DNA of 64,000 nucleotides from assembly GCF_000004075.3 (NCBI RefSeq), contig NW_022279525.1, forward strand, positions 48,282 to 112,281. Reading direction: 5' to 3'. The notes under the pieces are model-generated. The model was given only the letters and a program-made list of their open reading frames with translations. It had not been told where the DNA came from and did not search any database. Below are positions 48,541 to 60,542 of this stretch, piece by piece; the first letter of the stretch is position 1; every line of letters begins with the position of its first letter. The stretch is from Cucumis sativus. Lineage: Eukaryota; Streptophyta; Magnoliopsida; Cucurbitales; Cucurbitaceae. The position numbers and the translations under genes are program-made.

Positions 48541-48965
48541 ATTTCTTCTTCTCCTTCACGTTACCTTAGCACCTCAGCCCGTGAGTTTCCCTCCACCGAA
48601 GTTCCGCCGCACGCCGTTTGCTCCTCCTGTCGTTTCGTCTTCCGTCGCTAACCCAGACGAAGGCAAGCCGCGTTCCCCGTCGTCTTCCGCCCGAGACAAA
48701 ACCTCCAGCAGTTTCTCCATGTCCTGCGCCGCCTCTCCATTCCAAGCTCCTCCTCCTCTGTTCCCCGCCGCCGCCGGTCTTCTTCCGCGTTTCCCCTCCG
48801 ACCGAACCCCTGTGGCCTTTCCGCTTCAAGCCGCGCGCGATTCCTTCTTCTCTCCTAGCCGCGTGTGAGCTTCCATCCAACCAAGCGGAGTCGCGTGCAA
48901 GCCAAGCTATCTTTTGCCTTTTGCCTAGCCGAGCCGTGAGTTTTGCTCCTTTTCAGCCATATTTG
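48541..48965. other. GC-rich island, unit 1
   Basis: A sharply GC-rich block (CCGCCGCACGCCG, CCCGCCGCCGCCGG) in AT-rich DNA. All frames are open on both strands here only because of composition; none resembles a known protein. It looks like the leader of an LTR element or the first exon and CpG-like start region of a lost gene. A GAAGGTAAGT donor-like site follows at about 49066 and a TTTTTCAGGC acceptor-like site at about 49980. Confidence 0.5.
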
Positions 48966-50310
48966 AGACACTTTTTGGGTTTTAGTTACATTGTTAATTT
49001 TTAGTCTAATAAGATTAATTTTGGATTAAAGTTGGGTTATTTTCTTCAAGTGGTTTGCTTTTGTTTGAAGGTAAGTCTAATAAGATAAGTTGTTTGAACA
49101 TTTAATATGTGGAATTTTCTCTAAGGTTGAATTGGTTTCAACCAAAATTTAGATGTTGATTCCGCCGTTGTATTGTTGATAAAGTTACTAATTTTTTCCC
49201 TTTGTGTTAGGATTGAGTTTAGATGTTGACCTTATATTGTTGATTAAAGTTAATGAAATTTTCCCTTTGTGTTAGTATCTAGTTAATTGGGAAAACGTTG
49301 GCTGTCAACTAGAGAATAATTGTTTTAGCAAATCTCAAGGTAAAGGATTTCAACTACCGAACCCTATAGAATTGAAATATACCGCGTAGAATTAAGATGT
49401 TTCGACTAAAATATGTTGTGGAATGTCTGAAATAGACATGTGTGTGAACTTTCATATCTTAACTAGTTAAGCATAAGTTTGGATGTATTGATGATTTGCT
49501 ACATTCATGATTGAATTGAGATATGTACTAGCTTCCTAGTTTTTTACTACTTATGCATTGAACTCAAAAATTGTTGATAATTTGGAGTCTTTCTTGATTT
49601 GACTGTCTTAGATAGTTTAGACCGGAATGAACTTATCTACATTGAGGGGCAACTGTTAACTTTATTTATGGGATATTATACGTACAGTGTCCTATGAGAT
49701 CACCACCTATTGTGCTTGTGTTCCTACAAGACCACTCGACTATTTATGTGTTCCTACGGGATCACTAAACTGATTATGTGCATCCTATGGGATCACTAAA
49801 CTGATTGACGTGTATTCTACAGTATCACTAGATTAATTGACATGCATCCTATGGGATCAAAAGATTGTTATGATGTAAGGTACCTTCGAATAGAAAGTTA
49901 ACCGTTTTTACTCTTAACAAGATCGATAGTGGGTCTCTTATTAGATATATTTTTATACTCACTATTTTCATGTTTAACTTTTTCAGGCAAAGTTAATACG
50001 AGAGTCTGACCAGTGAGGGACAAGAATAACTCATGAACACCAAACAAGAACCTTTCAAATGCTTTCATTTAACACTTTACTTATTTTCAAGTTGTGGTGG
50101 TTGCATTGAGTTTTATGTTTAGAACTATTGTCTGTTTTATTTTGACTTAAAACACTAATACTTTTATATTTTTATGTTTATTTGCAATAGGGTATGAACA
50201 AAATTTTCTTTGATGTTCATGTTTTAAACAAATTTTATAATCCTTTGTATTTTGACCATTTGTTTTGATCTTTTACGAATGGAAGTATATCTTCGATTTG
50301 ATTTGGTTTG
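48966..50310. other. Leader/LTR-like segment with a short tandem motif, unit 1
   Basis: At 49686-49866 a motif of 35-40 bases around CCTAyGGGATCACTAAACTGATT is repeated about five times with decay. At 49200-49290 a TTTTCCCTTTGTGTTAG phrase is repeated at about 65-base spacing. The end near 49980 (TTTTTCAGGCAAAG, then CGAGAGTCTGACC) is the kind of text seen at retroelement leaders. No coding sequence. Confidence 0.4.
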
Positions 50311-50314
50311 AACT

Positions 50315-51955
50315 TAAATTTTTGGAATGAGAGGATTAGGAAAGACTACCTTGCTCAATCTATCTATGGCGATATGAAGGAAAATGAACATTTTGACTTA
50401 ACAATGTGGGTGTGTATTTCGAAAGAATTTGATGTCAAAATAATTGTTGAAAATATTATAGTCTCTCACGAAAAAGAGACATGAGCCCAACCTTCAACTC
50501 GATACGTTGCAAAGTATGCTTCTAGAGAAAATTGATAGAAAAAAATATTTGCTTGTCATGGATGATGTGTGGAATATGAATTGGGCAAGATAGTGGACTA
50601 GTCTTAAAGAGTTTCTTATCGATGGAGCTAAGGGAAGTAAAATTTTGATCACAACTCGTACTCATCAAGTTGCACATACTTCTGACACAGTTTTGTTCCA
50701 TCATTTGAGTGAACTAGACAAGGACAATTCTAGGAAGTTGTTTAGAAAAATTGCATTATCCAACGAATCAGAGGTGCTTGAAAATTTAAATTTGGTGGTA
50801 ATCGGTAAGGAGATTGTGACAAAAGTTTAAAGGTTCTCCTCTTGCAATAAGGGTAATTGGGAGCTATTTGTATTCTAAAAAGTCAAAAAATAATTGGTTG
50901 TCATTCAAGGACAACTAACTTCACCCAATCATGCCACGGAAAAATGAGATGCAATTCATACTAAAGATCAATTTTAACCACATCTCATTCAGGTTGAAAC
51001 AATGTTTCACCTATTGTGCTTTGTTCCTTAAAGATTAAGATTCAAAATGATGATTTGATAAAACTATGGATGGCATAAGGCTTCATTCAACCACATAATA
51101 AGAATCCAATTGAAGATGTTGGTGATTTTTATTTCAAACAACTACTAGGAAGGTCAATTTTTCAAGACGTAAAACAAACAAATGGGGAGACATCAAGACG
51201 TTCAAGATGCACAACTTCAAGGCATAATCTTCCATGTTCCGTTGGAGAAAATGATTGTGTGCTTCCTAACGATGACACTAAGTCCATTGACAAAAGGACT
51301 CAACATGTGACAATTCCGACCTTCATGCCAAAGACAATACTGGAACCATTACACAATCATTAATAAAGGCAAATATTTTGAGAACACTGAATTATGCTGA
51401 TGATAAAATCGACCTCTCTAATCATTTGCAGTTACAAACATTGAAATTTTTGTTTCATTATCATGTTCCCAAGTGTATTGGTAAGATTAAACATTTGAGA
51501 TATGTTAATATTTCTTATTGTCGTATTGTTTTCCTTCTCAAGGTAGTTACAAAACTGTACCATTTGGAAACACACACCCTTCAAGGTTGTCATTTGCTAA
51601 GAGAATTGCCAAGTGATATATTAAGAATCTGATCGATCTTAGGCATCTTGATGTTAAGGATTTTAAACATGCTTGGGGTTATATGCCAAAAGGAATGAGT
51701 TCAATGACTATCCTTCAAACAATGAATTTGTTTATATTAAGAGAGAATAAAGACGGTGAGTTAAGTGAACTCAATAGATTGATTAACTTGAAAGGATCAT
51801 TAAGTATTCAACAATTGCAGTTCTGCAAACCCATTGGGTTAGAAAATGCTAAATACCTTGAAGAAAAGTTTGGAATTCAAAAGTTGGGATTACATTTGAA
51901 GATCTATCAATACATAGTAGTAGAATCGTGGTTGACAGTCAGAAATCAATGAACC
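50315..51955 (+). pseudogene. NB-ARC/LRR (CNL-type) resistance-gene relic, unit 1
   Basis: Broken plus-strand frames show the P-loop GMRGLGKTTL (50324-50353), then after a frameshift AQSIYGDMKENEHFDLTMWVC, kinase-2 YLLVMDDVWN (about 50544-50575), RNBS-B GSKILITTRT (about 50635-50664), and a GLPLA-like GSPLAIRVIGSYL. Next come LKQCFTYCALF, an MHD-like FKMHNF, and LRR text at 51378-51632 and 51683-51952. The tryptophan after the aspartates of kinase-2 suggests the CC (non-TIR) class. There is no coiled-coil start. At least a dozen stops and shifts are present, and most are shared with the copy in unit 2. Confidence 0.85.
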
Positions 51956-53437
51956 CAATCCTAAGCATCTAAGGAACCAATTCAACATTGCTTAATTCTT
52001 CCAATTGAGCTAATTAACCTTCAACTAAAAAATCCAAATTAAAATTCAATTAAACCAATCCTAATGTCAACAAAAATAAAATAATAATTTTGTTAACCAT
52101 AATCAATAATTAACACTAATAATTAACACTTTGTGGGTGTATCCTAAACCTAAATCAAGAACTCACTAAGGTTCACCCAAAACATGGCTCCAAAAGCAAA
52201 CGGCTTGAAGAAGTGAAGGTAAGCTTGTGGCTTGGCTAGGAAAAGGCAGAGAATAACTTGGTTGCATGATTGGGAGAGGGAGAGAAACACGCGGCTCGAT
52301 CTTGAGAATTAGCTTGTGAACTCGAGGTAGAAGACATCTCGAGTATAATCTGCATGATGACTTACCGTTGAACGTGAAGCACGACTGGATCGAGGGTGGA
52401 ACAAGATGGCGTGTGGTTGGGCTTAGAGTTCGACGAATGGAGCTGAAAATCCATACAGAATGGCTTCAGCTAAGTTGAAGGAGCTGAAGATCTAGTTGAT
52501 GGGGCTCGTACACACAATACACAATACAAACAAATTGTATTATTTTCTTTCATTTATGTAAAATGTGTTTCTTCAAATTGTACAGCAAATAGAATACCAA
52601 AAGAAATTTGTATTTTAAGTTTATATCATCAATACTTATAATAAAAAAATGTATTATGTTGTTTTTTTTTGTTCTTTCATTTATTAATTTTTTTCTTCAT
52701 GCAAATGATAAGCAACATACTATAGAAGAGAACTAATTCATTTGGCACAAAGAGAATGAAGAATAAGAGAGTGTAATTAATTTGATTGGAAAAGAGAATA
52801 AATAAAAGGATTAATTTGGAGAGAAGAATAAATAAACGAGGAAAGAGATGAAGAAATAAACAAGGAAAGAGAAGAAGGAGAAAAATGAGAATGATTATAT
52901 TAAAAAATTGAAGGATTATATTGGGAAATGAAATGATTAAATAGAAAAAATGGATAATAAATGATGAGAGAGAAGAAATAAAAGGAATTAAGGGTAGTAT
53001 TTTCTCTTTCCTTAATCTCTCCGCCAAACTGTAGTCATTTCCTTTCCTTTCTTTTCATTCCCCCAAACGGCCCCTAAGAGTTTAAAATACTTCGTCACCA
53101 AGAAGGAGTTAAATATGAGGCAGTGCAGATGGCTTGAGGAGTGTTTCATCATTATTCTTTCTTTTTGAGTCCAAACTTCAAAAATAAAAGCATCATATAA
53201 ACTTCAAAAAATGGGTTAATTTAGGAAATTGTTTTTCTTTTAAGGGTGGTATACTCGATATACGACTTTCTTTAATCTAGTCACAACCCACGTGGCTAAA
53301 AACTAGGTCAAACTGGTCAAATATTTGTGATTGGATTAATGGAGTTGTAGAAGGAAGTTGTGTGCTCCAACCCGATTTCTGTATTTTCTTATCTAACTAC
53401 CATAATTTTGTGATTACTTAACAAAAAAATATTATTT
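51956..53437. other. Low-complexity tail of unit 1
   Basis: 52140-52510 is mixed-composition, non-coding sequence. 52700-53030 is a purine-rich tract (GAGAAGAAATAAA-type), which opens a spurious minus-strand frame. CCAAACGGCCCCTAAG at about 53063 is typical of a terminal repeat of small hAT/PIF-like elements; its partner end was not found. Confidence 0.4.
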
Positions 53438-54046
53438 ATGAAATAACTTTTTCTGATATACATTACTAATTGTTTGAAAGAGTGTGTATGATAAGGCTTG
53501 ATAAATAAGACAATGACATTAGAAAAAATACTATAAGAGTGCATTTCAAGCAATATCCATCTTTTTCACATTTTATCGATCAAATTGTTTGATCATAATT
53601 TTTCAGGTGCCAAATTATTTTTAGAAAAAGAGAATTTATTTTCTAGAGTGAGTGATGAAATGAGATAATAAAAATAGATGGGTTTTGAGATGAAACTAAA
53701 AATTAATTGAAGGTTAATAGCTTGTAATAGGGTTAAAATAATAGAGTAGTATTTATAAAATTGTGAAATAATCAAACAAATATATGGATAAGAATGATAT
53801 TGTACTAATTATTTAAGTACCAACCAATTACACACAAAGATTCAATCAATACCAATTTTTGTTCACAAAAAGAAGAAAGAATGATGAAAATGCATGAACT
53901 TAGCAGCCGTACATCAAGACCTTCGCCGATTTCCGTCGTTTGAATCAAACCACCAAGCCGCCTCTTTACTTAGGGCTCGTATCCAATTTCTTTAATTTCA
54001 CTTTATCAATGTTTTAATTTAGATTATTAAATTCATTACATCACAT

Positions 54047-54054
54047 TATAAATA
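54047..54054 (+). promoter_or_regulatory. TATA box, polygalacturonase copy 2
   Basis: TATAAATA 83 bases before the ATG of the intact copy, in a promoter otherwise identical to those of copies 1 and 3. Confidence 0.55.
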
Positions 54055-54129
54055 TATATAACACATCCCAACAGCCATCCATCATCAATTTTAATTCCCA
54101 ATTTATCATAATCTTCTCCACACATACAT

Positions 54130-55675
54130 ATGGCCAACCCAACCAAAAGTCTAGTCTTCATCGTCTTCTTCCATTTGTTCATTCAAATCTCAACTGCTGC
54201 CAACTACAATGTGATATCATTTGGTGCAAAACCCGATGGAAAAACGGACTCGACCCAATCATTTCTTAAGGCGTGGACGTCTGCATGTAGCTCCTCCACA
54301 CGATCCACCATCAACGTCCCTAAGGGAAGGTTCTTGCTCACACCCATCACGTTTAGAGGTCCATGTAAGAACAAAATTACATTTTTGTTGAACGGAACAC
54401 TTGTTGCACCTCTTGACTATCGTGCCCTTGGAGATTCTGGGTATTGGATTTTGTTCATCAAAGTCGATGGAGTTTCTTTCGTCGGTGGCACTATTGATGG
54501 AAAAGGCACTGCCTATTGGGCTTGCAAGAACTCTGCAAAAAACTGTCCTCCAGGAGCTAGGGTATGTGTTTACTTCAAGTTCCACCCATCCTTTCGAGTC
54601 TATCTCAAAATTATATTTCAAATACATCCTAATTAAGTTGGCAACTAGAAAATGGGTGTTTTTTAAAAGAAAAATTATTGTGACTTGTTTAAAATATATA
54701 TATGGTAACATGTTCTGTGTTCTTTCTATTTTAACAAATGAAATACAGTCAATAACGTTCAATTGGGCGAACAACATAATACTTAGTGGGTTAACATCAA
54801 TCAATAGTCAACAAACTCATGTTGTGATCAATAGCTGCAACAATGTGGTGGTGAAGAATGTGAAGATAATGGCTCCAGACCAAAGCCCCAATACTGATGG
54901 TATTCATGTGCAATCCTCCACTAACGTAACCATCACTGGAAGTACCATTAAAACTGGAGATGATTGCATTTCTATTGGTGATGGAACAAAGAATTTGTTT
55001 ATGAGTGATATCAAATGTGGGCCTGGCCATGGCGTAAGGTAACAAACTACATTTACATATACTTCCTGAAATGGTGGTTTTCGTATGTATTTCGAGCTAG
55101 TAAACTAATATTATCTAACTTCAATTAATGGACAGCATCGGAAGCTTAGGAAAAGAGGCCAACGAAAACGGAGTTGAAAATGTAACATTGATAAATGCAG
55201 TGTTCACGAAATCCGATAATGGTGTTAGGATAAAGACATGGCCTACACCTAGCAATGGTTTCGTTAGACATGTTATCTTTCAAAATATCGTCATGATCAA
55301 TGTTAAAAATCCTATCTTAATCGATCAAAATTATTGTCCCAACCACCAAAGTTGTTCTCTCCAGGTAATTAATTGACCAACTTTTCTTCTAGAGATACAT
55401 AATTTTTTTTTCTTGCCATTCTAATAATTGTTTTTTAATTGTTTTTGATATTAAAGAGTTCTGGAGTGAAGATTAATGATGTGACATACAAAAGTATTGA
55501 AGGAACATCCGCAACGTCAGAAGCTGTAACATTTGATTGTAGTTCCAGTAATCCGTGCAGTGATATAAAATTGGAAGACATAAAGCTTACGTACAAAAAC
55601 AAGACAACAACTTCATCATGCAAGAACATTGGTGGATCGAGTATCGGACTTGTGGTGCCAGAGACTTGCTTTTGA
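54130..55675 (+). CDS. Polygalacturonase (GH28), copy 2, intact
   Basis: Hydrolyses alpha-1,4-galacturonan of pectin in the cell wall. Exons are 54130-54561, 54749-55038, 55136-55364 and 55457-55675; all introns are GT-AG. The product is 389 residues, the usual plant length. It has a hydrophobic signal peptide (about residues 1-24, ending ISTAA), then NYNVISFGAKPDGKTDS, the standard mature start. Active-site motifs are all present: NTDG (192-195), GDDC (214-217), GHG (237-239) and RIKT (272-275). The last exon has paired cysteines and ends in VVPETCF. The short four-exon form with little N-terminal extension resembles the exo/pollen-type clade, but endo or exo action cannot be decided here. 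Confidence 0.95.
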
Positions 55676-56795
55676 CCAAATTAACTAACACTCCATATTA
55701 ATTGTGTTAGTGCTTTCTTTTCATATTTGTTTGTCCTTACTTAGAAAGAAAGAATAAAGAAAATATGTCAATAATGTACATTTAGTCAAACCCTTTATTT
55801 AACTTTTGTATCTATCAACCCTCCAAACACTCTCTTCAGGACATTTTTAATTGTTTTTATATTCTTCTTCTTATTATATACATAATATTAAACATACCAA
55901 AATCAAACAATCTTTGTATACACAGTATTTTTTGATATAATATGAACAGAATACGCCAGAAAACTATTTATAACTCAATTGGAAACACAATCACATTTAA
56001 GTCATATTATATAATAATGTTTAGATATGAAAACAATCAAATTGAAAGAACCTCAAAACCTTTGTATATACTCAAATCGTAGTCGAGACACGCTTCTATA
56101 AATGTTGTTCTAAAGACAATTATTCCATTTGCATGGGTTTGTAAGCAGATTACAACAATTGTGTCTTAGCAGAATACAACGACTAACTTTGATACGTACA
56201 ATTGTAGTCTCAAACTACTCAGATCCAAAGAACTCTTGGACAACATTTAGCAAAGAAAGAAGAGAAACCTTCAATTGTGAAAGGAGAGGCAACAAACGAA
56301 GAACCCAAGTTGCCCTGTTTATTGGCTAGCTACTCACTAACTCTCCAAAATACAAAATAAATGAAAATAAATATAACATTGAAACATATGTGAAATTTAA
56401 TTCAATTTAGTTGTTATTTGCGTGTCTAAAACCAAACACAACTCATTCAAAGTTAACTTTCATACATTTTAAATTTAGATTTAAAATTTCTAACAAATTA
56501 TACAACTTAATTTACAGAATTAAGTTTATTTTATTTTTCAATAATCAACCAAGTTCACTTTCTTTCACTGTATACATACATGATAAAGAATGTGAGAAAA
56601 ATTAAACAAAATTGTTGAGAGCAAAGAGACAAGTTGTGGTTGAAACTTTCTTAGTGAATCCACTAAATTTATCGAAGAAACAGTCAGACCAAGCTTTAGA
56701 ATTATTAACTATTCTTTTCATTGGTCGAGGCAATAGATATCCACACACATGTTCATTTTGTATCTTTGAATTCTATACTCTCGTTTGTGTTCATT
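55676..56795. other. Spacer after polygalacturonase copy 2
   Basis: AT-rich, no gene. AATAAA lies about 80 bases after the stop. It carries a short insertion at about 56309-56331 compared with unit 1. Confidence 0.5.
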
Positions 56796-57010
56796 CACTA
56801 CTAGAAGAAGGGACTCTCTTTAACGTTTGTGGTTTTAAATACTTCACGTTTTTTGGAAAAGAAACATAAAAAATAGGTGATATAGAAAATAAAAACGTCA
56901 ATAGTTTTATGAAAAGGTGGATGTGGGACAATTATTGGCTTTCTTAACATTTTTTAAACGTCAAGTGATATGGTTGACGTTTTAAAAACACCAGGTAATA
57001 TCGATTGGGT
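56796..57010 (+). mobile_element. CACTA-like transposon end, unit 2
   Basis: CACTACTAGAAGAAGGG and the following AACGTC/GACGTT words. It keeps GACGTTTT where unit 1 has GACATTTT, so unit 2 is closer to the probable original subterminal repeat. Confidence 0.5.
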
Positions 57011-57134
57011 TGAATATTGATTTTCTTTCTTCGTTTACCTTGTTGGTTCATTACGATTAATTAGGTTAATTATTTACCCATTAGTTAAGTAAATTGATTA
57101 TTATTATGTATTATTGAAAGATAACTTCGAGATG

Positions 57135-57565
57135 CGTTCAACCATTTCTTCTTCTCCTTCACGTTACCTTAGCACCTCAGCCCGTGAGTTTCCCTCCACC
57201 GAAGTTCCGCCGCACGCCGTTTGCTCCTCCTGTCGTTTCGTCTTCCGTCGCTAACCCAGACGAAGGCAAGCCGCGTTCCCCGTCGTCTTCCGCCCGAGAC
57301 AAAACCTCCAGCAGTTTCTCCATGTCCTGCGCCGCCTCTCCATTCCAAGCTCCTCCTCCTCTGTTCCCCGCCGCCGCCGGTCTTCTTCCGCGTTTCCCCT
57401 CCGACCGAACCCCTGTGGCCTTTCCGCTTCAAGCCGCGCGCGATTCCTTCTTCTCTCCTAGCCGCGTGTGAGCTTCCATCCAACCAAGCGGAGTCGCGTG
57501 CAAGCCAAGCTATCTTTTGCCTTTTGCCTAGCCGAGCCGTGAGTTTTGCTCCTTTTCAGCCATAT
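57135..57565. other. GC-rich island, unit 2
   Basis: Same block as 48541-48965, unchanged by eye over its GC-rich core. Confidence 0.5.
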
Positions 57566-58900
57566 TTGAGACACTTTTTGGGTTTTAGTTACATTGTTAA
57601 TTTTTAGTCTAATAAGATTAATTTTGGATTAAAGTTGGGTTATTTTCTTCAAGTGGTTTGCTTTTGTTTGAAGGTAAGTCTAATAAGATAAGTTGTTGAA
57701 CATTTAATATGTGGAATTTTCTCTAAGGTTGAATTGGTTTTAACCAAAATTTAGATGTGTATTGTTGATTAAAGTTACTAATTTTTTCCCTTTGTGTTAG
57801 GATTGAGCTTACATGTTGACCTTATATTGTTGATTAAAGTTAATGAAATTTTCCCTTTGTGTTAGTATCTAGTTAATTGGGAAAACGTTGGCTGTCAACT
57901 AGAGAATAATTGTTTTAGCAAATCTCAAGGTAAAGGATTTCAACTACCAAACCCTGTAGAATTGAAATATACCGCGTAGAATTAAGATGTTTCGACTAAA
58001 ATATGTCGTGGAATGTCTGAAATAGACATGTGTGTATGTTTGGATGTATAAGCATAAGAATAAGTTTGGATGTATTGATGATTTGCTACATTGATGATTG
58101 AATTGAGATATGTACTAGCTTACTAGTTTTTTACTACTTATGCATTGAACTAAAAAATTGTTGATAATTTGGAGTCTTTCTTGATTTGACTGTCTTAGAT
58201 AGTTTAGATCGGAATGAACTTATCTACATTGAGGGGCAACTGTTAACTTTATTTATGGGATATTGTAGGTACAGTGTCCTATGAGATCACCACATATTGT
58301 GCTTGTGTTCCTACAAGACCACTCGACTATTTATGTGTTCCTACGGGATCACTAAACTGATTATGTGCATCCTATGGGATCACTAAACTGATTGACGTGT
58401 ATTCTACAGTATCACTAGATTAATTGACATGCATCCTATATGATCAAAAGACTGTTATGATGTAAGGTACCTTCGAATAGAGAGTTAACCGTTTTTACTC
58501 TTAACGGGATCGATAGTGGGTCTCTTATTAGATATACTTTTATACTCACTATTTTCATGTTTAACTTTTTCAGGCAAAGGTAATACGAGAGTCTGACCAG
58601 TGAGGGACAAGAATAACTCATGAACACCAAACATGAACCTTTCAAATGCTTTCATTTAACACTTTACTTATTTTCAAGTTGTGGTGGTTGCATTGAGTTT
58701 TATGTTTAGAACTACCGTCTGTTTTATTTTGACTTAAAACACTAATACTTTTATATTTTTATGTTTATTTGCAATAGGGTATGAACAAAATTTTCTTTGA
58801 TGTTCATGTTTTGAACAAATTTTATAATCCTTTGTATTTTAACCATTTGTTTTGATCTCTTACGAATGGAAGTATATCTTCGATTTGATTTGGTTTGAAC
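57566..58900. other. Leader/LTR-like segment, unit 2
   Basis: Corresponds to 48966-50310. The CCTAyGGGATCACTAAACTG tandem motif lies at about 58275-58450. It differs from unit 1 by several small indels, for example at 57755-57765 and 58030-58060. Confidence 0.4.
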
Positions 58901-58901
58901 T

Positions 58902-60542
58902 TAAATTTTTGGAATGAGAGGATTAGGAAAGACTACCTTGCTCAATCTATCTATGGCGATATGAAGGAAAATGAACATTTTGACTTAACAATGTGGGTGT
59001 GTATTTCGAAAGAATTTGATGTCAAAATAATTGTTGAAAATATTATAGTCTCTCACGAAAAAGAGACATGAGCCCAACCTTCAACTCGATACGTTGCAAA
59101 GTATGCTTCTAGAGAAAATTGATAGAAAAAAATATTTGCTTGTCATGGATGATGTGTGGAATATGAATTGGGCAAGATAATGGACTAGTCTTAAAGAGTT
59201 TCTTATCGATGGAGCTAAGGGAAGTAAAAATTTGATCACAACTCGTACTCATCAAGTTGCACATACTTCTAACACAGTTTTGTTCCATCATTTGAGTGAA
59301 CTAGACAAGGACAACTCTTGGGAGTTGTTTAGAAAAATTGCATTATCCAACGAATCAGAGGTGCTTGAATATTTAAATTTGGTGGTAATCGGTAAGGAGA
59401 TTGTGACAAAAGTTTAAAGGTTCTCCTCTTGCAATAAGGGTAATTGGGAGCTATTTGTATTCTAAAAAGTCAAAAAATAATTGGTTGTCATTCAAGGACA
59501 ACTAACTTCACCCAATCATGCCACGGAAAAATGAGATGCAATTCATACTAAAGATCAATTTTAACCACATCTCATTCAGGTTGAAACAATGTTTCACCTA
59601 TTGTGCTTTGTTCCTTAAAGATTAAGATTCAAAATGATGATTTGATAAAACTATGGATGGCATAAGGCTTCATTCAACCACATAATAAGAATCCAATTGA
59701 AGATGTTGGTGATTTTTATTTCAAACAACTACTAGGAAGGTCAATTTTTCAAGACGTAAAACAAACAAATGGGGAGACATCAAGACGTTCAAGATGCACA
59801 ACTTCAAGGCATAATCTTCCATGTTCCGTTGGAGAAAATGATTGTGTGCTTCCTAACGATGACACTAAGTCCATTGACAAAAGGACTCAACATGTGACAA
59901 TTCCGACCTTCATGCCAAAGACAATACTGGAACCATTACACAATCATTAATAAAGGCAAATATTTTGAGAACACTGAATTATGCTGATGATAAAATCGAC
60001 CTCTCTAATCATTTGCAGTTACAAACATTGAAATTTTTGTTTCATTATCATGTTCCCAAGTGTATTGGTAAGATTAAACATTTGAGATATGTTAATATTT
60101 CTTATTGTCGTATTGTTTTCCTTCTCAAGGTAGTTACAAAACTGTACCATTTGGAAACACACACCCTTCAAGGTTGTCATTTGCTAAGAGAATTGCCAAG
60201 TGATATATTAAGAATCTGATCGATCTTAGGCATCTTGATGTTAAGGATTTTAAACATGCTTGGGGTTATATGCCAAAAGGAATGAGTTCAATGACTATCC
60301 TTCAAACAATGAATTTGTTTATATTAAGAGAGAATAAAGACGGTGAGTTAAGTGAACTCAATAGATTGATTAACTTGAAAGGATCATTAAGTATTCAACA
60401 ATTGCAGTTCTGCAAACCCATTGGGTTAGAAAATGCTAAATACCTTGAAGAAAAGTTTGGAATTCAAAAGTTGGGATTACATTTGAAGATCTATCAATAC
60501 ATAGTAGTAGAATCGTGGTTGACAGTCAGAAATCAATGAACC
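58902..60542 (+). pseudogene. NB-ARC/LRR resistance-gene relic, unit 2
   Basis: Same relic as in unit 1: P-loop at 58911-58940, kinase-2 near 59131-59162, LRR text at 59965-60219 and 60270-60539. The frameshift right after the P-loop and the later stops are shared. Differences from unit 1 occur up to about 59430 (LDKDNSWELF here, where unit 1 has SRKLF); beyond that none were seen. Confidence 0.85.

Larger units (their letters stand above)
44850..53437 (+). repeat. Tandem unit 1 (about 8.59 kb)
   Basis: Unit content in order: polygalacturonase, AT-rich spacer, CACTA-like end, GC-rich island, leader-like segment with a short tandem motif, NB-ARC/LRR relic, low-complexity tail. Corresponding points in unit 2 lie 8585-8587 bases further on (8603-8612 in the middle, owing to small indels). 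By eye 44850-46880 and 50840-53437 are almost identical to unit 2, while 47090-50830 differs by scattered substitutions and indels. Confidence 0.9.

Noticed and set aside
48581..49004. Overlapping open frames in the GC-rich island (also 57184-57607)
   Set aside because: Three frames on two strands are open at once, with P/S/R-rich low-complexity products; this is composition, not coding.
52677..53027. 116-codon minus-strand frame (also 61264-61614)
   Set aside because: It mirrors a purine-rich GAGAAGAAATAAA tract; the product is an I/L/F-rich low-complexity string.
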